Assembly: GCA_003695915.1 (NCBI GenBank)
Contig: RFGF01000015.1
Coordinates: forward strand, 62,001 to 126,000
DNA length: 64,000 nucleotides
Source of the DNA: Nitrospirota bacterium
Lineage (GTDB): Bacteria > Nitrospirota > Nitrospiria > Nitrospirales > UBA8639
Direction: 5' to 3'
The notes below the pieces were generated by a model. That model searched no databases. It was not told the origin of the DNA and saw only the letters and a list, made by a program, of their open reading frames with translations. Positions 17,457 through 27,262 of the stretch are shown here, one piece after another; the first letter of the stretch is position 1; every line of letters begins with the position of its first letter. Made by a program: the position numbers and the translations under genes.

Positions 17457-18737
17457 TTACGACGAAGCAGATGATGAGGTGTGAAAGGTCGGAAATCGCG
17501 AACACAGGCGCTTGACTTCCGCACGAATGCGTCGATGAAGGCGAGCGTCCTGTGGATGCTGTAAAACCTCATCGGCCCACGATACAATTGTATCCATCTC
17601 CGTTTGGCCCATCCCCCTGGTCGACACAATGGGTGTTCCGAGCCGAATCCCGCTGGCGACAGCCGGTGGCCGTTCATCGTAAGGGACGGCATTTTTATTG
17701 ACGACGATGCCCGCTGCATCCAATGCGGCTTCAGCATCTTTCCCGGTCACCCCACGGGATGTGAGATTGAGCAAAAAGAGATGATTGTCGGTTCCACCGG
17801 ATACAACGCGATAGCCCCGCTCGCTAAATCCTTGTGCCAAACGTTTGGCGTTGGCGATGACCCGCTGTTGATAGGCGATAAAGGAGGGAGACAAGGCTTC
17901 TTGAAAGGCCACGGCCTTGGCAGCGATCACGTGCATCAAGGGGCCGCCTTGGAGCCCCGGGAACACGATCTTATCGACCGCTTTGGCATACTCGGCCTTG
18001 CACATGATCATACCGGACCTTGGACCGCGCAACGTCTTGTGAGTCGTCGTAGTGACAAAATCCGCGTAAGGGATCGGGTTCGGATGCAAGCCGGCCGCAA
18101 TCAAGCCGGCAATATGGGCAATGTCGACCATGAGGTAGGCCCCGACGGAACGGGCAATGGCCTGAAACCGCGGAAAGTCCAAGACACGCGAATAGGCACT
18201 CGCTCCGACCACAATCATGCGCGGACGACATTCCTCAGCAATTCGCTGTACCGCGTCATAGTCGATCTGTTCCGTATTCCGATCCACCCCATAGGTAAAC
18301 GCACGGAAAATGATGCCTGAAAAATTCACACGGCTCCCATGGGTGAGATGCCCCCCATGTGCCAAATCCATGCCGAGAATGGCATCGCCAGGCTTGAGGA
18401 CGGCGAGATACGCGGCCATGTTCGCTTGCGATCCCGAATGAGGCTGGACATTGACATGTTCGCACCCGAAAAGCTGCTTGGCCCGAGCGATAGCCAACTC
18501 TTCGACGGCATCGACATATTGACATCCTCCGTAATAGCGGCGGCGAGGATATCCTTCTGCATACTTGTTCGTCATCACGCAGCCCTGCGCTCCCAAGACG
18601 GCAGGGCTGGCGTAATTTTCGGATGCGATCAACACCAGATTGTCGCGCTGTCGTTTTTCTTCCGCACGAATGGCTGCAGCGACATCGGGATCGACGTCTT
18701 GGATAGCCTTGAACGTTCCTACCGGATAGCGAGCCAT
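17457..18737 (-). CDS. glyA: Serine hydroxymethyltransferase
   Basis: PLP enzyme that interconverts serine and glycine with tetrahydrofolate, the main source of one-carbon units. The 426 residues carry [73 protein letters not shown] and the PLP lysine in [16 protein letters not shown]. Length is typical. The stop lies 29 bases before the nrdR GTG, and the start is one base after the rplI stop, so the cluster is tightly packed. Confidence 0.97.
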   Translation of the reverse strand: MARYPVGTFKAIQDVDPDVAAAIRAEEKRQRDNLVLIASENYASPAVLGAQGCVMTNKYAEGYPRRRYYGGCQYVDAVEELAIARAKQLFGCEHVNVQPHSGSQANMAAYLAVLKPGDAILGMDLAHGGHLTHGSRVNFSGIIFRAFTYGVDRNTEQIDYDAVQRIAEECRPRMIVVGASAYSRVLDFPRFQAIARSVGAYLMVDIAHIAGLIAAGLHPNPIPYADFVTTTTHKTLRGPRSGMIMCKAEYAKAVDKIVFPGLQGGPLMHVIAAKAVAFQEALSPSFIAYQQRVIANAKRLAQGFSERGYRVVSGGTDNHLFLLNLTSRGVTGKDAEAALDAAGIVVNKNAVPYDERPPAVASGIRLGTPIVSTRGMGQTEMDTIVSWADEVLQHPQDARLHRRIRAEVKRLCSRFPTFHTSSSASS

Positions 18738-18738
18738 G

Positions 18739-19266
18739 TCAGGGTGACGCCTCTTGCGGCGATGCTGTCGGGCTTTCGGTCTCGCTTGTCGATGATTCGG
18801 GTTGAGGGCTGGATGCTTCGGTCCCTTGCTTCTGAACCGAGACCATAATTTCTGCCGTCACCTCTCGATGGAGCTTGATCGGCACGGAAAACGTGCCCAA
18901 CTCTTTGATCGACTGAGCCAATTGAATTTTGCGCCGATCGATGGCAAAACCTCGGGCAGCCAACTCATCGGCGATATCTTTCACCGTGACCGATCCGAAC
19001 ATTTTGTCGTCTTTTCCGGTCTGCACGGTAAAGGTTAAAGTCACGTGAGACAGTTGACGAGCCAAGTCCTGAAATTCGCGCAACTCTTGATTGGCTTTCT
19101 TGGCCGTCATCTGTTTCAGGTGTTCGAGCATTTTGAGATTGCGCGGATTGGCGACGATAGCCTTTTTTCGAGGAATCAAGTAGTTCCGAGCATAGCCATC
19201 AGCGACAGTCAGAATATCGCCGGTATACCCTAATCCTTCAACATTTTCTTGAAGAATGACCTGCAT
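18739..19266 (-). CDS. rplI: 50S ribosomal protein bL9
   Basis: Large-subunit protein binding 23S rRNA near the L1 stalk. It starts [37 protein letters not shown], the invariant bL9 N-domain; the C-domain contains [31 protein letters not shown]. The 175 residues include an unusual Ser/Glu/Pro/Thr-rich tail after about residue 147. An AAGGAGT eight bases before the ATG at 19266 sets the start. It is first in a minus-strand operon with glyA, nrdR and a two-component pair, and is not accompanied by rpsF/rpsR as in many bacteria. Confidence 0.97.
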   Translation of the reverse strand: MQVILQENVEGLGYTGDILTVADGYARNYLIPRKKAIVANPRNLKMLEHLKQMTAKKANQELREFQDLARQLSHVTLTFTVQTGKDDKMFGSVTVKDIADELAARGFAIDRRKIQLAQSIKELGTFSVPIKLHREVTAEIMVSVQKQGTEASSPQPESSTSETESPTASPQEASP

Positions 19267-19302
19267 AGCTCTCACTCCTTCCTAGGCGAAAAACCAGGAT
19301 GG

Positions 19303-19331
19303 ATCATACGGTCGGTGGGAGAAAAAGTCAA
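19303..19331 (-). promoter_or_regulatory. Sigma70-type promoter of the rplI operon
   Basis: Reading the minus strand, TTGACT (19331-19326) and TATGAT (19308-19303) are spaced by exactly 17 bases. The start point would be near 19296, about 30 bases before the rplI start codon. This is one of the two best promoter matches in the window and would drive rplI, glyA, nrdR and probably the kinase-regulator pair. Confidence 0.72.
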
Positions 19332-19548
19332 TTTACAAAGCAGGTACAATCGCGGCTGGACAGCTGAGAAAGGCTTCAATACAATGCCTGTAGATTGCTC
19401 TGGCAATGTTAAGAGCATGTTCCGACATCGCATGCAACACGCATCGGACAATGGATCGTGCATCCATGACCACCAGCATGCTCTCGCCAATTTGTTTCGA
19501 TTGTTCGTCGGGCCGAACCGACTTCAAAAGAGGAAAAGGGTTGCGCTC

Positions 19549-20073
19549 GTGCGTGGATTCACGCTAAGCCACAACTCCCGTCGATTCGTCGAGGGAAAGT
19601 CATCGCGGACAGGTCCGGCAATCGTCCTGACCGGCCTGCTGATGATAGGAATCGCCTCTTCTCCTGGGATCGCTCAAGAATCGTCTGAACCGTCGACGAC
19701 CACCCCTTCGCAGATGGCCAGCGATGTGAACATCCGCTTGAGTAGCAAGGCTCTCATACCCCCCGATGAACTCATCGTCCACCGTGTGCCGTTGCATGGG
19801 CTGACCGTGGCTCAACCATTCGTCGGTCCCCCGATGTATTCCGCGATCTTAGAAGACGATCATCGCCATCGTCTCGCGATCCTGACAGCCGACGCACATG
19901 GCCAACTCACGGCGTATCTCTTGGAAGACATTGCGCTGGCATCTTCTCTTCCCGAGATCGGCAGATGTGCGCAGCATCGTCAGTGCGCCACGGATCGCAT
20001 GCCGGCAACAGGAGGAATCGCCTGTATCGCCATTTGCTTTCGAGAAGCCCTTATGGCTGAATACCTTCCATAG
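19549..20073 (+). CDS. Exported protein of unknown function
   Basis: From a GTG at 19549 (purine-rich AGAGGAAAAGGG upstream) the product has about 174 residues with a signal peptide TGPAIVLTGLLMIGIASSPGIAQ and likely cleavage before ESSEP. The mature part (MYSAILEDDHRHRLAILTADAHGQLTAYLLEDIAL) has a regular strand pattern but no family I recognise. The frame is open upstream to 19249 without protein-like character. The stop is three bases before the next ATG, so it is translationally linked with the helicase-like coiled-coil gene. Confidence 0.6.
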   Translation: MRGFTLSHNSRRFVEGKSSRTGPAIVLTGLLMIGIASSPGIAQESSEPSTTTPSQMASDVNIRLSSKALIPPDELIVHRVPLHGLTVAQPFVGPPMYSAILEDDHRHRLAILTADAHGQLTAYLLEDIALASSLPEIGRCAQHRQCATDRMPATGGIACIAICFREALMAEYLP

Positions 20074-20076
20074 ATC

Positions 20077-21600
20077 ATGAAGCTGTTCGACCTCCTGCCC
20101 TATTTCGTCGAGCAATTGACCAAAGAACGAGAGGTCGCGATGAGTACCGGGCCCGATGCCCCGCTTGTCGTACCGGAAACTCGGCGCATCAGAACCGTGG
20201 GATCCCTGCATGTGTATGCGCTTTCGTTGGATCATCCCCCGCGATTTCTCCAGGATGTTCCGCTGACGATTCTCCCAGGCAATGAATTGGAGCCCACGGA
20301 AGGATCGGTACTCTCCGTCGACGGTTCCGAAGTGCTCATCCAAGCCATGGATGCTTTCGGAGATGCTGTTCCAGGATGTACCTGCATCGCCGATACGTCC
20401 GGATTTTTAGAAACCGTATCCGGACGACTCCAGGAGATGAGCGCGAAACCTGAATCGTTTACCCTCGGCCCTGCGGAACGACTCGCTCCCTGGTTAAGCC
20501 CTGAAACCCGTCTCGGCGATGAACATCATTGGCCACCAGCTCCGCCTTCGGTCTTATCGATTATCTGGGAGAAGGATCCAGCCATTCGTCGCGCACAGCT
20601 CGGCGCAATGGCCGTCGAAGCTGTGCGCCAGAATAAGCGCATGCTGTTGTTAGCTCCCGATCATCATTCCGTCGACGACTTGGTGGCCGTGATGGCGCGG
20701 GCCTTGCGTACGGCAGCGCTTCCCTATCAGAGCCTTTTGAGCCGATATGAATTTCCGCTTCGTCAAGAGAGTCTCGGAATCAAATTACAGGAGCTCGGCT
20801 TTGAAACCTACATGTTTCAATTTTCCGCTAAAGCCAATGCGCACAAGAGCACCCTTCGAAAAAAATACGATCGTTTTCGCGAGCTCACGCCGCTCTTGGC
20901 CTATAAGCGCGAAAAACAAAAAGATCTCAACGAAGTGAAGCTGCTGGAGTGGCGTCTCCTGACGCAACTGAGCGAATGGCAGGCCAAGATTCGAAACATT
21001 GACAAAATCGTAGCCGAATACGAAGCCATCCCGATCTGGAAACGGTTGGCGATGCAAGCCGCAGGGAAAAACGTAGAAACCCTGGCCGAGTATCGAGTCC
21101 TGTACGAGCAGAAGATTCAAGCGCTCATGCGCGAGGTGGAAATTGCTCAACAGCGCATTCGCGAACTCACATCGGAAGCCGCAATTCCCAAAGACCTCCG
21201 ACCGGAATATGAAGAGCTGAAAGAAGAAATCGCGCGGTTGGGCGGAACTCAAAAAATTCGTGAAATGTTAGCGGCTGGCGAAGGCACCAATCGTCAAGCC
21301 TTTGCTCAAAATAAACGCCTTCTCGCAACAACGGCCGGTCGCGTGGTCTGCGACCCGCTCTTTCGACGCCTGCGCTTCGATCTCTTGATCGTCGACGATG
21401 CCACGAGCATTCCAGCCCCGTTACTTCTCGGAGCAGCGGGGATGATTCGCGAGCGCATCGTGTTAGGGGCTCGCCCTTCCCCGCGCAAGCAGGTGGCTCC
21501 TCGTGAAGAAGGATCAACGCTCTGGACTCAGCACATCGTCCCGATCGAAACTCCACTCCCTGCTCAAGCCGAGAGCATGGAGTCTTCGGCTGGTTTCTAA
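20077..21600 (+). CDS. Degenerate SF1-helicase-like coiled-coil protein
   Basis: A 507-residue protein with remnants of a UPF1/Dna2-like (SMUBP-2 type) helicase. Residues ~185-205, KRMLLLAPDHHSVDDLVAVM, match motif Ia (APSN..VDNL). Residues ~412-465, NKRLLATTAGRVVCD...RFDLLIVDDATSIPAPLLL...RIVLGA, match motifs II and III (FDxxIIDEASQ...VLVGD). The Walker A GxGKT is missing at ~155-175, the Walker B Glu is Asp, motif III GD is GA, and no second RecA domain follows. A long charged coiled coil fills ~255-400. It is probably not an ATPase; a structural or regulatory role is an inference. It follows an exported-protein gene by three bases. Confidence 0.7.
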   Translation: MKLFDLLPYFVEQLTKEREVAMSTGPDAPLVVPETRRIRTVGSLHVYALSLDHPPRFLQDVPLTILPGNELEPTEGSVLSVDGSEVLIQAMDAFGDAVPGCTCIADTSGFLETVSGRLQEMSAKPESFTLGPAERLAPWLSPETRLGDEHHWPPAPPSVLSIIWEKDPAIRRAQLGAMAVEAVRQNKRMLLLAPDHHSVDDLVAVMARALRTAALPYQSLLSRYEFPLRQESLGIKLQELGFETYMFQFSAKANAHKSTLRKKYDRFRELTPLLAYKREKQKDLNEVKLLEWRLLTQLSEWQAKIRNIDKIVAEYEAIPIWKRLAMQAAGKNVETLAEYRVLYEQKIQALMREVEIAQQRIRELTSEAAIPKDLRPEYEELKEEIARLGGTQKIREMLAAGEGTNRQAFAQNKRLLATTAGRVVCDPLFRRLRFDLLIVDDATSIPAPLLLGAAGMIRERIVLGARPSPRKQVAPREEGSTLWTQHIVPIETPLPAQAESMESSAGF

Positions 21601-21703
21601 TTGGACATGAGCAGATTCGGCTTTGTTCGCCTCTCGTCTGATAGAAAAGAGGCTCCAGATAGCCGGCTCGCTTGCCCAGCGAAGAAGAAAAAGTCGATCA
21701 TTC

Positions 21704-23239
21704 TCACGCGTACCGAAGCGACGGAATTGGCGGACGCACCAGATTCCGGGACATTCTATCACGCATGTCGCAACCAGCGAGGCCGCTGCCATCAAGCCCG
21801 CGGGGCCGTTCCTGCCAATTCATATTGATCCCTACCTGCAGATTGTTGGTCACGAACTGAGTCGTGCGGATAAAGACATCGATGCCATCCGTGCCCATAT
21901 GATGGCCCAACGGGAACCCACGATGCCGCATTCCACTCACGTAGGTGCCATTCTTGTACCAAACCCCTGCCAGTTCCGGATGGCGCCGCCGAGCGAGATC
22001 CGTATCGGCATATTCGATTCGCAAGTCCAAGCTATCACCCTTGAAGAGTTGAGGGATATAGAGGCCCGTCAAGAAGGCCACCCGGCTCGGCAAGAGAAAC
22101 TGTGACCATTTATCCTCTGAGCCTAGTTCTCCGTACAGCTGAAGGCCTGCCGGAAACGGAAGAACATATGGAACGCGCGGAAGGCGCAGCCGAATGTCGA
22201 GCATGGCCTGTTCGTTCACCTCTAAATCCCCTGCTCGATTCGGGGCCTTCGTATAAGCATCGATAATGGCCTGGGGAAAGGATTGGCCGCGCCCGCGCCC
22301 ATCAAATTGCGTCAGGCGCGTGGCTCCGAGCTCTACCCAGCGACTTGGAAGCCAACTGATGCGCAAGCCGAACAGTTTGGCTCGAGGAAAGTCGCGATCC
22401 CGTTCCAAAGGGCCGAGAAACGACTGGATCTTCCACTGCCCCAAGACCCGGAAGACCCATGGCAGGTGAAACGGTTCATCGCTGTAGAGTTTGATCATCT
22501 CGAGCGGAAAAGCATGATCTGTGAGGAGCAACGAGCCGTGGTAGCCCGGCCCCCACCACGTGGTTTCCCGCCCGACTTCCAGGGCGATATTCGCCAAGCT
22601 CAGCTTGAGGCTAAACGTACGGAGGTAGAATTGCTTGTCGTTGGCGGTCGCGCCAATTCCCAGGATCCGGGGATTGCTGATGAATTTTGGCTGCCCGGCC
22701 AGCGCCAGCCAATTCCCCACTTCCACCCAGCCCCGTACATCTACTTGGGCTTGCAACCCATTCACAGAATATTCACCCGCGCGATTTGCTCTAAACCGTA
22801 CCGTTTGGCCTTCTCCGATCCAGGAACTATTCCCTTCGACTTGGAGTCGTCCGCCGAACCGAAACGACCCAACCCGGTTGCGGCGCTGCTGGTGTCGATG
22901 GCGCGAGGGAGCCAAGGCGCTAATACGCCGAAGTTCTTCGTGGAATTCCTCGATCAACCGTTCCAGCAACCGTTCAGCAATACGTTCGCGCCCGTCGATG
23001 GGGATCTGATTCGACTTGATTCGTGCGATGGCCCGTGCAACTGCTCTCGCCGCCTCCAGGCGGCTGTAGGGTTTTGGTGTGACCATGGCCAGGTCGATCA
23101 CTTGAAGATCGACCAAGCGCTCGATGGCCACATAGGCCCAATGATGTAATGGCAAATTGACAGATGCGAATGCCTCCAGCCTTGCGCTAAGCCCCAACCA
23201 GACGACAAGGATCAGCAGACCGGCACTGAGTCGCTTCAC
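21704..23239 (-). CDS. Wzi-family capsule assembly / outer-membrane beta-barrel protein with N-terminal SLH-like segment
   Basis: Exported 511-residue protein. A signal peptide (ILVVWLGLSARLEAFA) is followed by an SLH-like stretch (LPLHHWAYVAIERLVDLQVID...KPYSRLEAARAVARAI), then amphipathic strands of a barrel with the Wzi-family hallmark LEVGRETTWWGPGYHGSLLLTDHAFP. Wzi proteins sit in the outer membrane and tie polysaccharide to the surface (family knowledge). The C-terminus (DMRDRMSRNLVRPPIPSLRYA) does not end in a typical aromatic barrel strand, so a late frameshift near 21780 is possible. It is convergent with the helicase-like gene. Confidence 0.75.
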   Translation of the reverse strand: MKRLSAGLLILVVWLGLSARLEAFASVNLPLHHWAYVAIERLVDLQVIDLAMVTPKPYSRLEAARAVARAIARIKSNQIPIDGRERIAERLLERLIEEFHEELRRISALAPSRHRHQQRRNRVGSFRFGGRLQVEGNSSWIGEGQTVRFRANRAGEYSVNGLQAQVDVRGWVEVGNWLALAGQPKFISNPRILGIGATANDKQFYLRTFSLKLSLANIALEVGRETTWWGPGYHGSLLLTDHAFPLEMIKLYSDEPFHLPWVFRVLGQWKIQSFLGPLERDRDFPRAKLFGLRISWLPSRWVELGATRLTQFDGRGRGQSFPQAIIDAYTKAPNRAGDLEVNEQAMLDIRLRLPRVPYVLPFPAGLQLYGELGSEDKWSQFLLPSRVAFLTGLYIPQLFKGDSLDLRIEYADTDLARRRHPELAGVWYKNGTYVSGMRHRGFPLGHHMGTDGIDVFIRTTQFVTNNLQVGINMNWQERPRGLDGSGLAGCDMRDRMSRNLVRPPIPSLRYA

Positions 23240-24392
23240 TCATCGCACCTTTGCGAGACCTTGGATCCCTACCCGGTTCGGTCGAGCGCTTTCCAAGCTG
23301 TATTGGGCATGCTGCGGCGTGCGCTCGATTGACCGATTCATCGATCGTCGTCACACGCTCCGTAAAACGATGCAGGGAACCACAGTGGGAAATCTCCTCA
23401 GCGAGTAGATAACGATGACGTCCGTTGGACAGAAGTCATGCAAAAAGCGCGCGTCGCAAAACGGTTCCCTTGTGGCTAATGGTGACTCCGGCAAAGCGGA
23501 AAGCAAGGCACGTTCCATCCCCATGCCGTGGCTGTACTCATGATGAACCACTAGTCGAATACCAGACCACTCCAATTGCCCTCGGCAACCAGAGCAGAAC
23601 GATTGCCCAGAGCCAAGCGTGCTCTTGCGACGCTGCCCCCCGAACGAGCGTGCGATTCTTCCACAATGCTCGCACGCTGTCAAACGATGTTTCGGGCTGT
23701 GGGATTCATTAGCCCATGCGGAAGGCCAGTAGATTGGGTGACGTTCGACTTTTCGGGTCGCTGATCGGCGACAACCCGATCACGATGCGTCCATGCCTCT
23801 TGAGGCATGGCCTGGACCATGGCTGTTGGTGTGTTGCGCCACAGTTTTGCGGTCTGCCGCCTCATTGGATCACCGCAAGGTCAACCTCTTTCGGCCAAGC
23901 CCGAGGCTGAACATGCCTCCCGGCATCCCACATGAGGCGCTCGCAGCGCACGCTCTTTTCCCCTTCAATGCCTCTCCATTCACGGTCGCTTCCCGCACAT
24001 GCCCAGGCGCAGACTGAACCGTTTTGTGCACGTCCCGTCAAGACCTCGGTCTCCGCCATGGAACACAGGCGTTCCCACCCATCGCAGAGGTGCCTGATAG
24101 CGAGTCTTCCTCGGCACTTGACACATGACGGCTTCCACCCTCAATATGCATCCCAACACTCAGGACATGGCAGCAGCCGACCGTTGGATCGCATTCCCGT
24201 GCCATCTATACATAGGCTTCCGATGAGGGCCATGCCATGTGATGGTAAGCAAGGCCATCGGGCAAGGGTCGATCGCTGGTTTTCGATCCTATGGGAGGTT
24301 GTTCGGGATCACGACGAGACCGTGTCTTCGCTGGCAGGCGGTTCTGCATTGTCACGGCGTGCGGGAGCATCGCATTTTCGAAACATACGGGT
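23240..24392 (+). other. Long intergenic region without recognisable genes
   Basis: More than 1.1 kb between the Wzi-like gene and tRNA-Phe. Open frames here are short and have no family-like motifs or ribosome-binding sites. A perfect 9-bp stem with a two-base loop, CCATGCCTC-TT-GAGGCATGG, lies at 23791-23810 but has no T-run after it. I see no RNA gene apart from the tRNA that follows. Confidence 0.5.
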
Positions 24393-24468
24393 GCCGAGGT
24401 AGCTCAGTTGGCAGAGCACAGCCCTGAAAAGGCTGGTGTCGACAGTTCGATTCTGTCCCTCGGCACCA
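24393..24468 (+). tRNA. tRNA-Phe (GAA)
   Basis: A complete 76-base cloverleaf. The acceptor stem GCCGAGG pairs perfectly with CCTCGGC, the D-stem GCTC/GAGC, the anticodon stem CAGCC/GGCTG encloses CTGAAAA with anticodon GAA at 24426-24428, and the T-arm is GACAG-TTCGATT-CTGTC. The discriminator A and CCA are encoded. A single gene, not part of a tRNA cluster here. Confidence 0.98.
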
Positions 24469-24631
24469 TTTTCTTCTCCGGTAATCTCTCTCCTACTTCT
24501 TTTTCCTCTATAAATTCTTCTGAAGAAAGCTATGCTCGACATTTCAGGCGATAAATACCTATACCATGAAACGACTTCGACGGGGTGCAACAGTTGAAGA
24601 TTGTCCATTCACTCATTCCATGAGGTCTTCC

Positions 24632-25597
24632 ATGAGATGCCTTGCTCTCTTGTGGTGCGTATTGGTGGGTTTGATCAGCTCGAGTCTTGCGAATACCCAA
24701 ACTCCTCCTGAAACTCCGACTCCTTCGCAGACTCGCACCATTGTCGCGGATTTGTTGATGATCGACGGCGATTTCTATGTCGTGCGAGGCGAGCGTGGCG
24801 AGATCCGAATCGAAGTGACCCCTCGAACGACCGTCACCGAGGAATTCACATTCGGCGACCGTATCAAAGCCGTGGTTTTGCCAAACGACAAGGCCATCTC
24901 CATTGAACGGGCAGGCCCGAACGATCCGGTCGGCATCACGGTCAACGCCCCTCCAGCACCCACTACGCCTCCACTCAAACAGGAAGCACGTCCAGCGCAA
25001 ACAAAGGCACAGGAAGACGCCGCCCTTGCTCCCATCCCCGAAGAAAAAACACCACGAATTATTGTCGCGGATCTGTTGATGGTGGATGGCGATTTTTATG
25101 TCGTCAGAGGCGAGCGTGGGGAAATTCGGATCGAAGTGACCCCTGAGACTGAATTGACCGAAACATTCAAGTTTGGCGATCGTATCAAGGCGGCTGTACT
25201 TCCCAACGATAAAGCGTTGTGGATCAAACGCGCGACGCCAGACGATCAACCTGGTGTGTATACGCAAAAGCCGCCATCGCGCACGGCTCAGCCTTCCTCT
25301 CCGCAGGGTTCGAATGCGCAAGCCAAACGCTCGAAGGAAGCTTCAAGCGCAAGCAGCCTGGCACATCAACATGGCATCCGCACTATTGTCGCGGATCTGT
25401 TGATGGTGGATGGCGATTTTTATGTCGTCAGAGGCGAGCGTGGGGAAATTCGGATCGAAATCACACCAGAAACCAAGCTAACTGACACTTTTACATTCGG
25501 CGATCGCATCAAAGCCAAAGTGCTGCCCAATGATAAAGCCATTTCCATCGAGCGAGCGAAGCCAAACGACCCTATTGGTGTATTCGAGGCCAAATAA
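24632..25597 (+). CDS. Exported protein with three tandem ~60-residue repeats
   Basis: About 321 residues with a signal peptide (LALLWCVLVGLISSSLA). Three near-identical modules follow at roughly residues 35-95, 145-200 and 250-315, each reading IVADLLMVDGDFYVVRGERGEIRIEVTP...FGDRIKA.VLPNDKA..I.RA.P.D..GV. Linkers are rich in Pro, Thr, Gln and Ala. The module pattern (short strands, conserved charged turn) resembles a small beta-barrel of OB type, which is inference. GAGGT five bases before the ATG at 24632 supports this start; ATGs at 24620 and 24566 are in frame. Modules 2 and 3 share 76 identical bases, so one is a recent copy. Function unknown. Confidence 0.75.
   Translation: MRCLALLWCVLVGLISSSLANTQTPPETPTPSQTRTIVADLLMIDGDFYVVRGERGEIRIEVTPRTTVTEEFTFGDRIKAVVLPNDKAISIERAGPNDPVGITVNAPPAPTTPPLKQEARPAQTKAQEDAALAPIPEEKTPRIIVADLLMVDGDFYVVRGERGEIRIEVTPETELTETFKFGDRIKAAVLPNDKALWIKRATPDDQPGVYTQKPPSRTAQPSSPQGSNAQAKRSKEASSASSLAHQHGIRTIVADLLMVDGDFYVVRGERGEIRIEITPETKLTDTFTFGDRIKAKVLPNDKAISIERAKPNDPIGVFEAK
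25060..25135 (+). repeat. Direct repeat, copy A (identical to 25384-25459)
   Basis: These 76 bases, coding the core of the second module of the three-repeat exported protein, recur without a single mismatch at 25384-25459. The first module at about 24745-24820 differs at many third positions. Silent-site identity implies recent duplication or gene conversion between modules 2 and 3. Confidence 0.95.
25384..25459 (+). repeat. Direct repeat, copy B (identical to 25060-25135)
   Basis: Second copy of the 76-base identical segment, 324 bases downstream of the first and in the same frame, so recombination between the two would delete or add exactly one module without shifting the frame. Confidence 0.95.
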
Positions 25598-25690
25598 TTT
25601 GTCGGTGGATGACGGCACCGTTCCCCTTGTGATGATTTCAAAAGAAGCGCAAGACATCCGAGACAAGGCAGGAAAACGACGAGAGCTGAG

Positions 25691-26425
25691 TTACAATTCA
25701 GCAGCGTCTGGTCGAGCTTGGTGGATAGCCATGTGCTCGAGGATTTCTTGATACGCACGAATGCGCTTTACGTACTGGACTGGTTCCCACCCCCGCGCGT
25801 ATCGATGGGGGAGCGTTTGGTAGTATTTTTTCTTCGCCAAAAGAGGTAAGACCGTCTTCAGATCGTCCCACCGATCGGGATCTTTTCCTAAACGCTTCGC
25901 CAGAAGACGGGCATCCTTGAGGTGGCCCATCCCCACATTATAAGCCGCAAGCGCCATAAACATTCTGTCGGGATGAGGAATATGTGGCGGAACTTGCCGA
26001 AGGAGACGGGCAAGATACCGGGCTCCACCCATGATACTATCATCGACGTCCAGCCGATTTTCGATGCCAAGATCTCGAGCCGTGGCCCGTGTCAGCATCA
26101 TGATCCCTCGGACACCCGTATGGCTCATGGCGTTCCGATTCCATTTGGACTCTTGGTAGGCCTGCGCAGCGAGGAGAGTCCAAGGAAGGCCGTATCGGTC
26201 AGCAGCCTGTTCAAACTGTTCTCGATATCGGGGAAGGCGCGTGCTGATATGACGGAGAAAGGTTTTGGTATCAAACGGCGGAAGCTGGTGTTCTAGCATG
26301 GTGGGAATCTCTTGTTGAGCGATGGACTGCTGTTCCCACTGAGGGATTTCCCATAAGAGAACTACCCCCATGCCTATCAGCACACTTACTAAGACGCTTT
26401 TAACAAATTGAACGATCGCGCTCAT
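25691..26425 (-). CDS. Membrane-anchored lytic transglycosylase (SLT domain, GH23)
   Basis: A peptidoglycan-cleaving enzyme of 244 residues with an N-terminal signal anchor (VLVSVLIGMGVVLLWEIP). The SLT fold starts at about residue 80: YGLPWTLLAAQAYQESKWNRNAMSHTGVRGIMMLTRATARDLGI contains the catalytic Glu in AYQES and the GVRGIMMLT box, and ALAAYNVGMGHLKDARLLA is the AYNxG motif. The order fits the catalytic domain of MltF, here without its substrate-binding-protein-like domain. It is convergent with the three-repeat exported protein gene. Confidence 0.92.
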   Translation of the reverse strand: MSAIVQFVKSVLVSVLIGMGVVLLWEIPQWEQQSIAQQEIPTMLEHQLPPFDTKTFLRHISTRLPRYREQFEQAADRYGLPWTLLAAQAYQESKWNRNAMSHTGVRGIMMLTRATARDLGIENRLDVDDSIMGGARYLARLLRQVPPHIPHPDRMFMALAAYNVGMGHLKDARLLAKRLGKDPDRWDDLKTVLPLLAKKKYYQTLPHRYARGWEPVQYVKRIRAYQEILEHMAIHQARPDAAEL

Positions 26426-26508
26426 ATGGCCGCCAAGGCTTCATTATACTTTTGCGAGAGATTGAGCAGAATCAGCTGAAAGGTGATGTTATTTTTACAC
26501 ATGGCATT

Positions 26509-27105
26509 CTATATGGCAAGCACAAATTGACGGAATGAAGAAGAGGAATCATCACCGCCTCTTTTTTTTCTTACGACAACGGTGCCTGCCAGCTTGTCAT
26601 GCCATCCTTGTTTTCTTGGATCGAACGCAATCCAGATTATGCCCAATGGGGGGAAAATGGGGAGCATCGACAAGTAATATCCCACATATCGCACAATGAG
26701 CTGTTTGACTGTGGGATCGGTAAAACTGGTCGCATCCACGATTTTGGCGCCGATGGCCATTTTCCCAGGAGTTGCGGAGCGACAAATCCAAAAGGCAAGG
26801 ACGGCGATGGCTGGCAACACCCATGAAATCAAAAAATCTACCGGACCTTTACCAACGAGGCTCCACGAATTCACATAGAAGAGACGCATTAGATCGCTGG
26901 AGGTTTCACCTGAGAAATCGAAAGACGGAAGAGCCGAACCAGAGGCGAATTGAAGGAATGGCACCACAATCATGAGTACCAGTATCGTATCGAGCAGCGA
27001 GGCCCACAGCCGAATCCAGAACCCTGCATATCGTAAGTGGGAAGGCAGGGCATCGGAATTGCACTTGTGAGTGTTGTGCTCTGGGATGACGGTGAAGGAA
27101 GCCAT
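26509..27105 (-). CDS. RDD family membrane protein
   Basis: Integral membrane protein of 198 residues with the RDD-family layout: YAGFWIRLWASLLDTILVLMIVV (first helix with the Arg and Asp), a second helix FLISWVLPAIAVLAFWI followed by RSATPGKMAIGAKIVDA, and a last helix YVGYYLSMLPIFPPLGIIWIAFDPRKQGWHDKLAGTVVV. The function of RDD proteins is poorly known; transport roles have been proposed. GGAGG precedes the ATG at 27105 by about ten bases; an upstream in-frame ATG at 27144 would add 13 residues. Confidence 0.88.
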   Translation of the reverse strand: MASFTVIPEHNTHKCNSDALPSHLRYAGFWIRLWASLLDTILVLMIVVPFLQFASGSALPSFDFSGETSSDLMRLFYVNSWSLVGKGPVDFLISWVLPAIAVLAFWICRSATPGKMAIGAKIVDATSFTDPTVKQLIVRYVGYYLSMLPIFPPLGIIWIAFDPRKQGWHDKLAGTVVVRKKRGGDDSSSSFRQFVLAI

Positions 27106-27262
27106 GGCGCTGCTGCCTCCACATTGGTTGGTGTTTATGTGCACTGAGAGAAAACTGAGGGCTGCCGAGTCTGCTTTTACTAACGGATAATTGTCGGGAT
27201 AACTTAATTGTTATTCGATCGCCTGTGCCATGCTTTCTCGACGCGAGAGTGCTGCACTCGAT

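Noticed and set aside
23791-23810. Perfect 9-bp hairpin as a transcription terminator
   Set aside because: No T-run on either side and far from any gene end.
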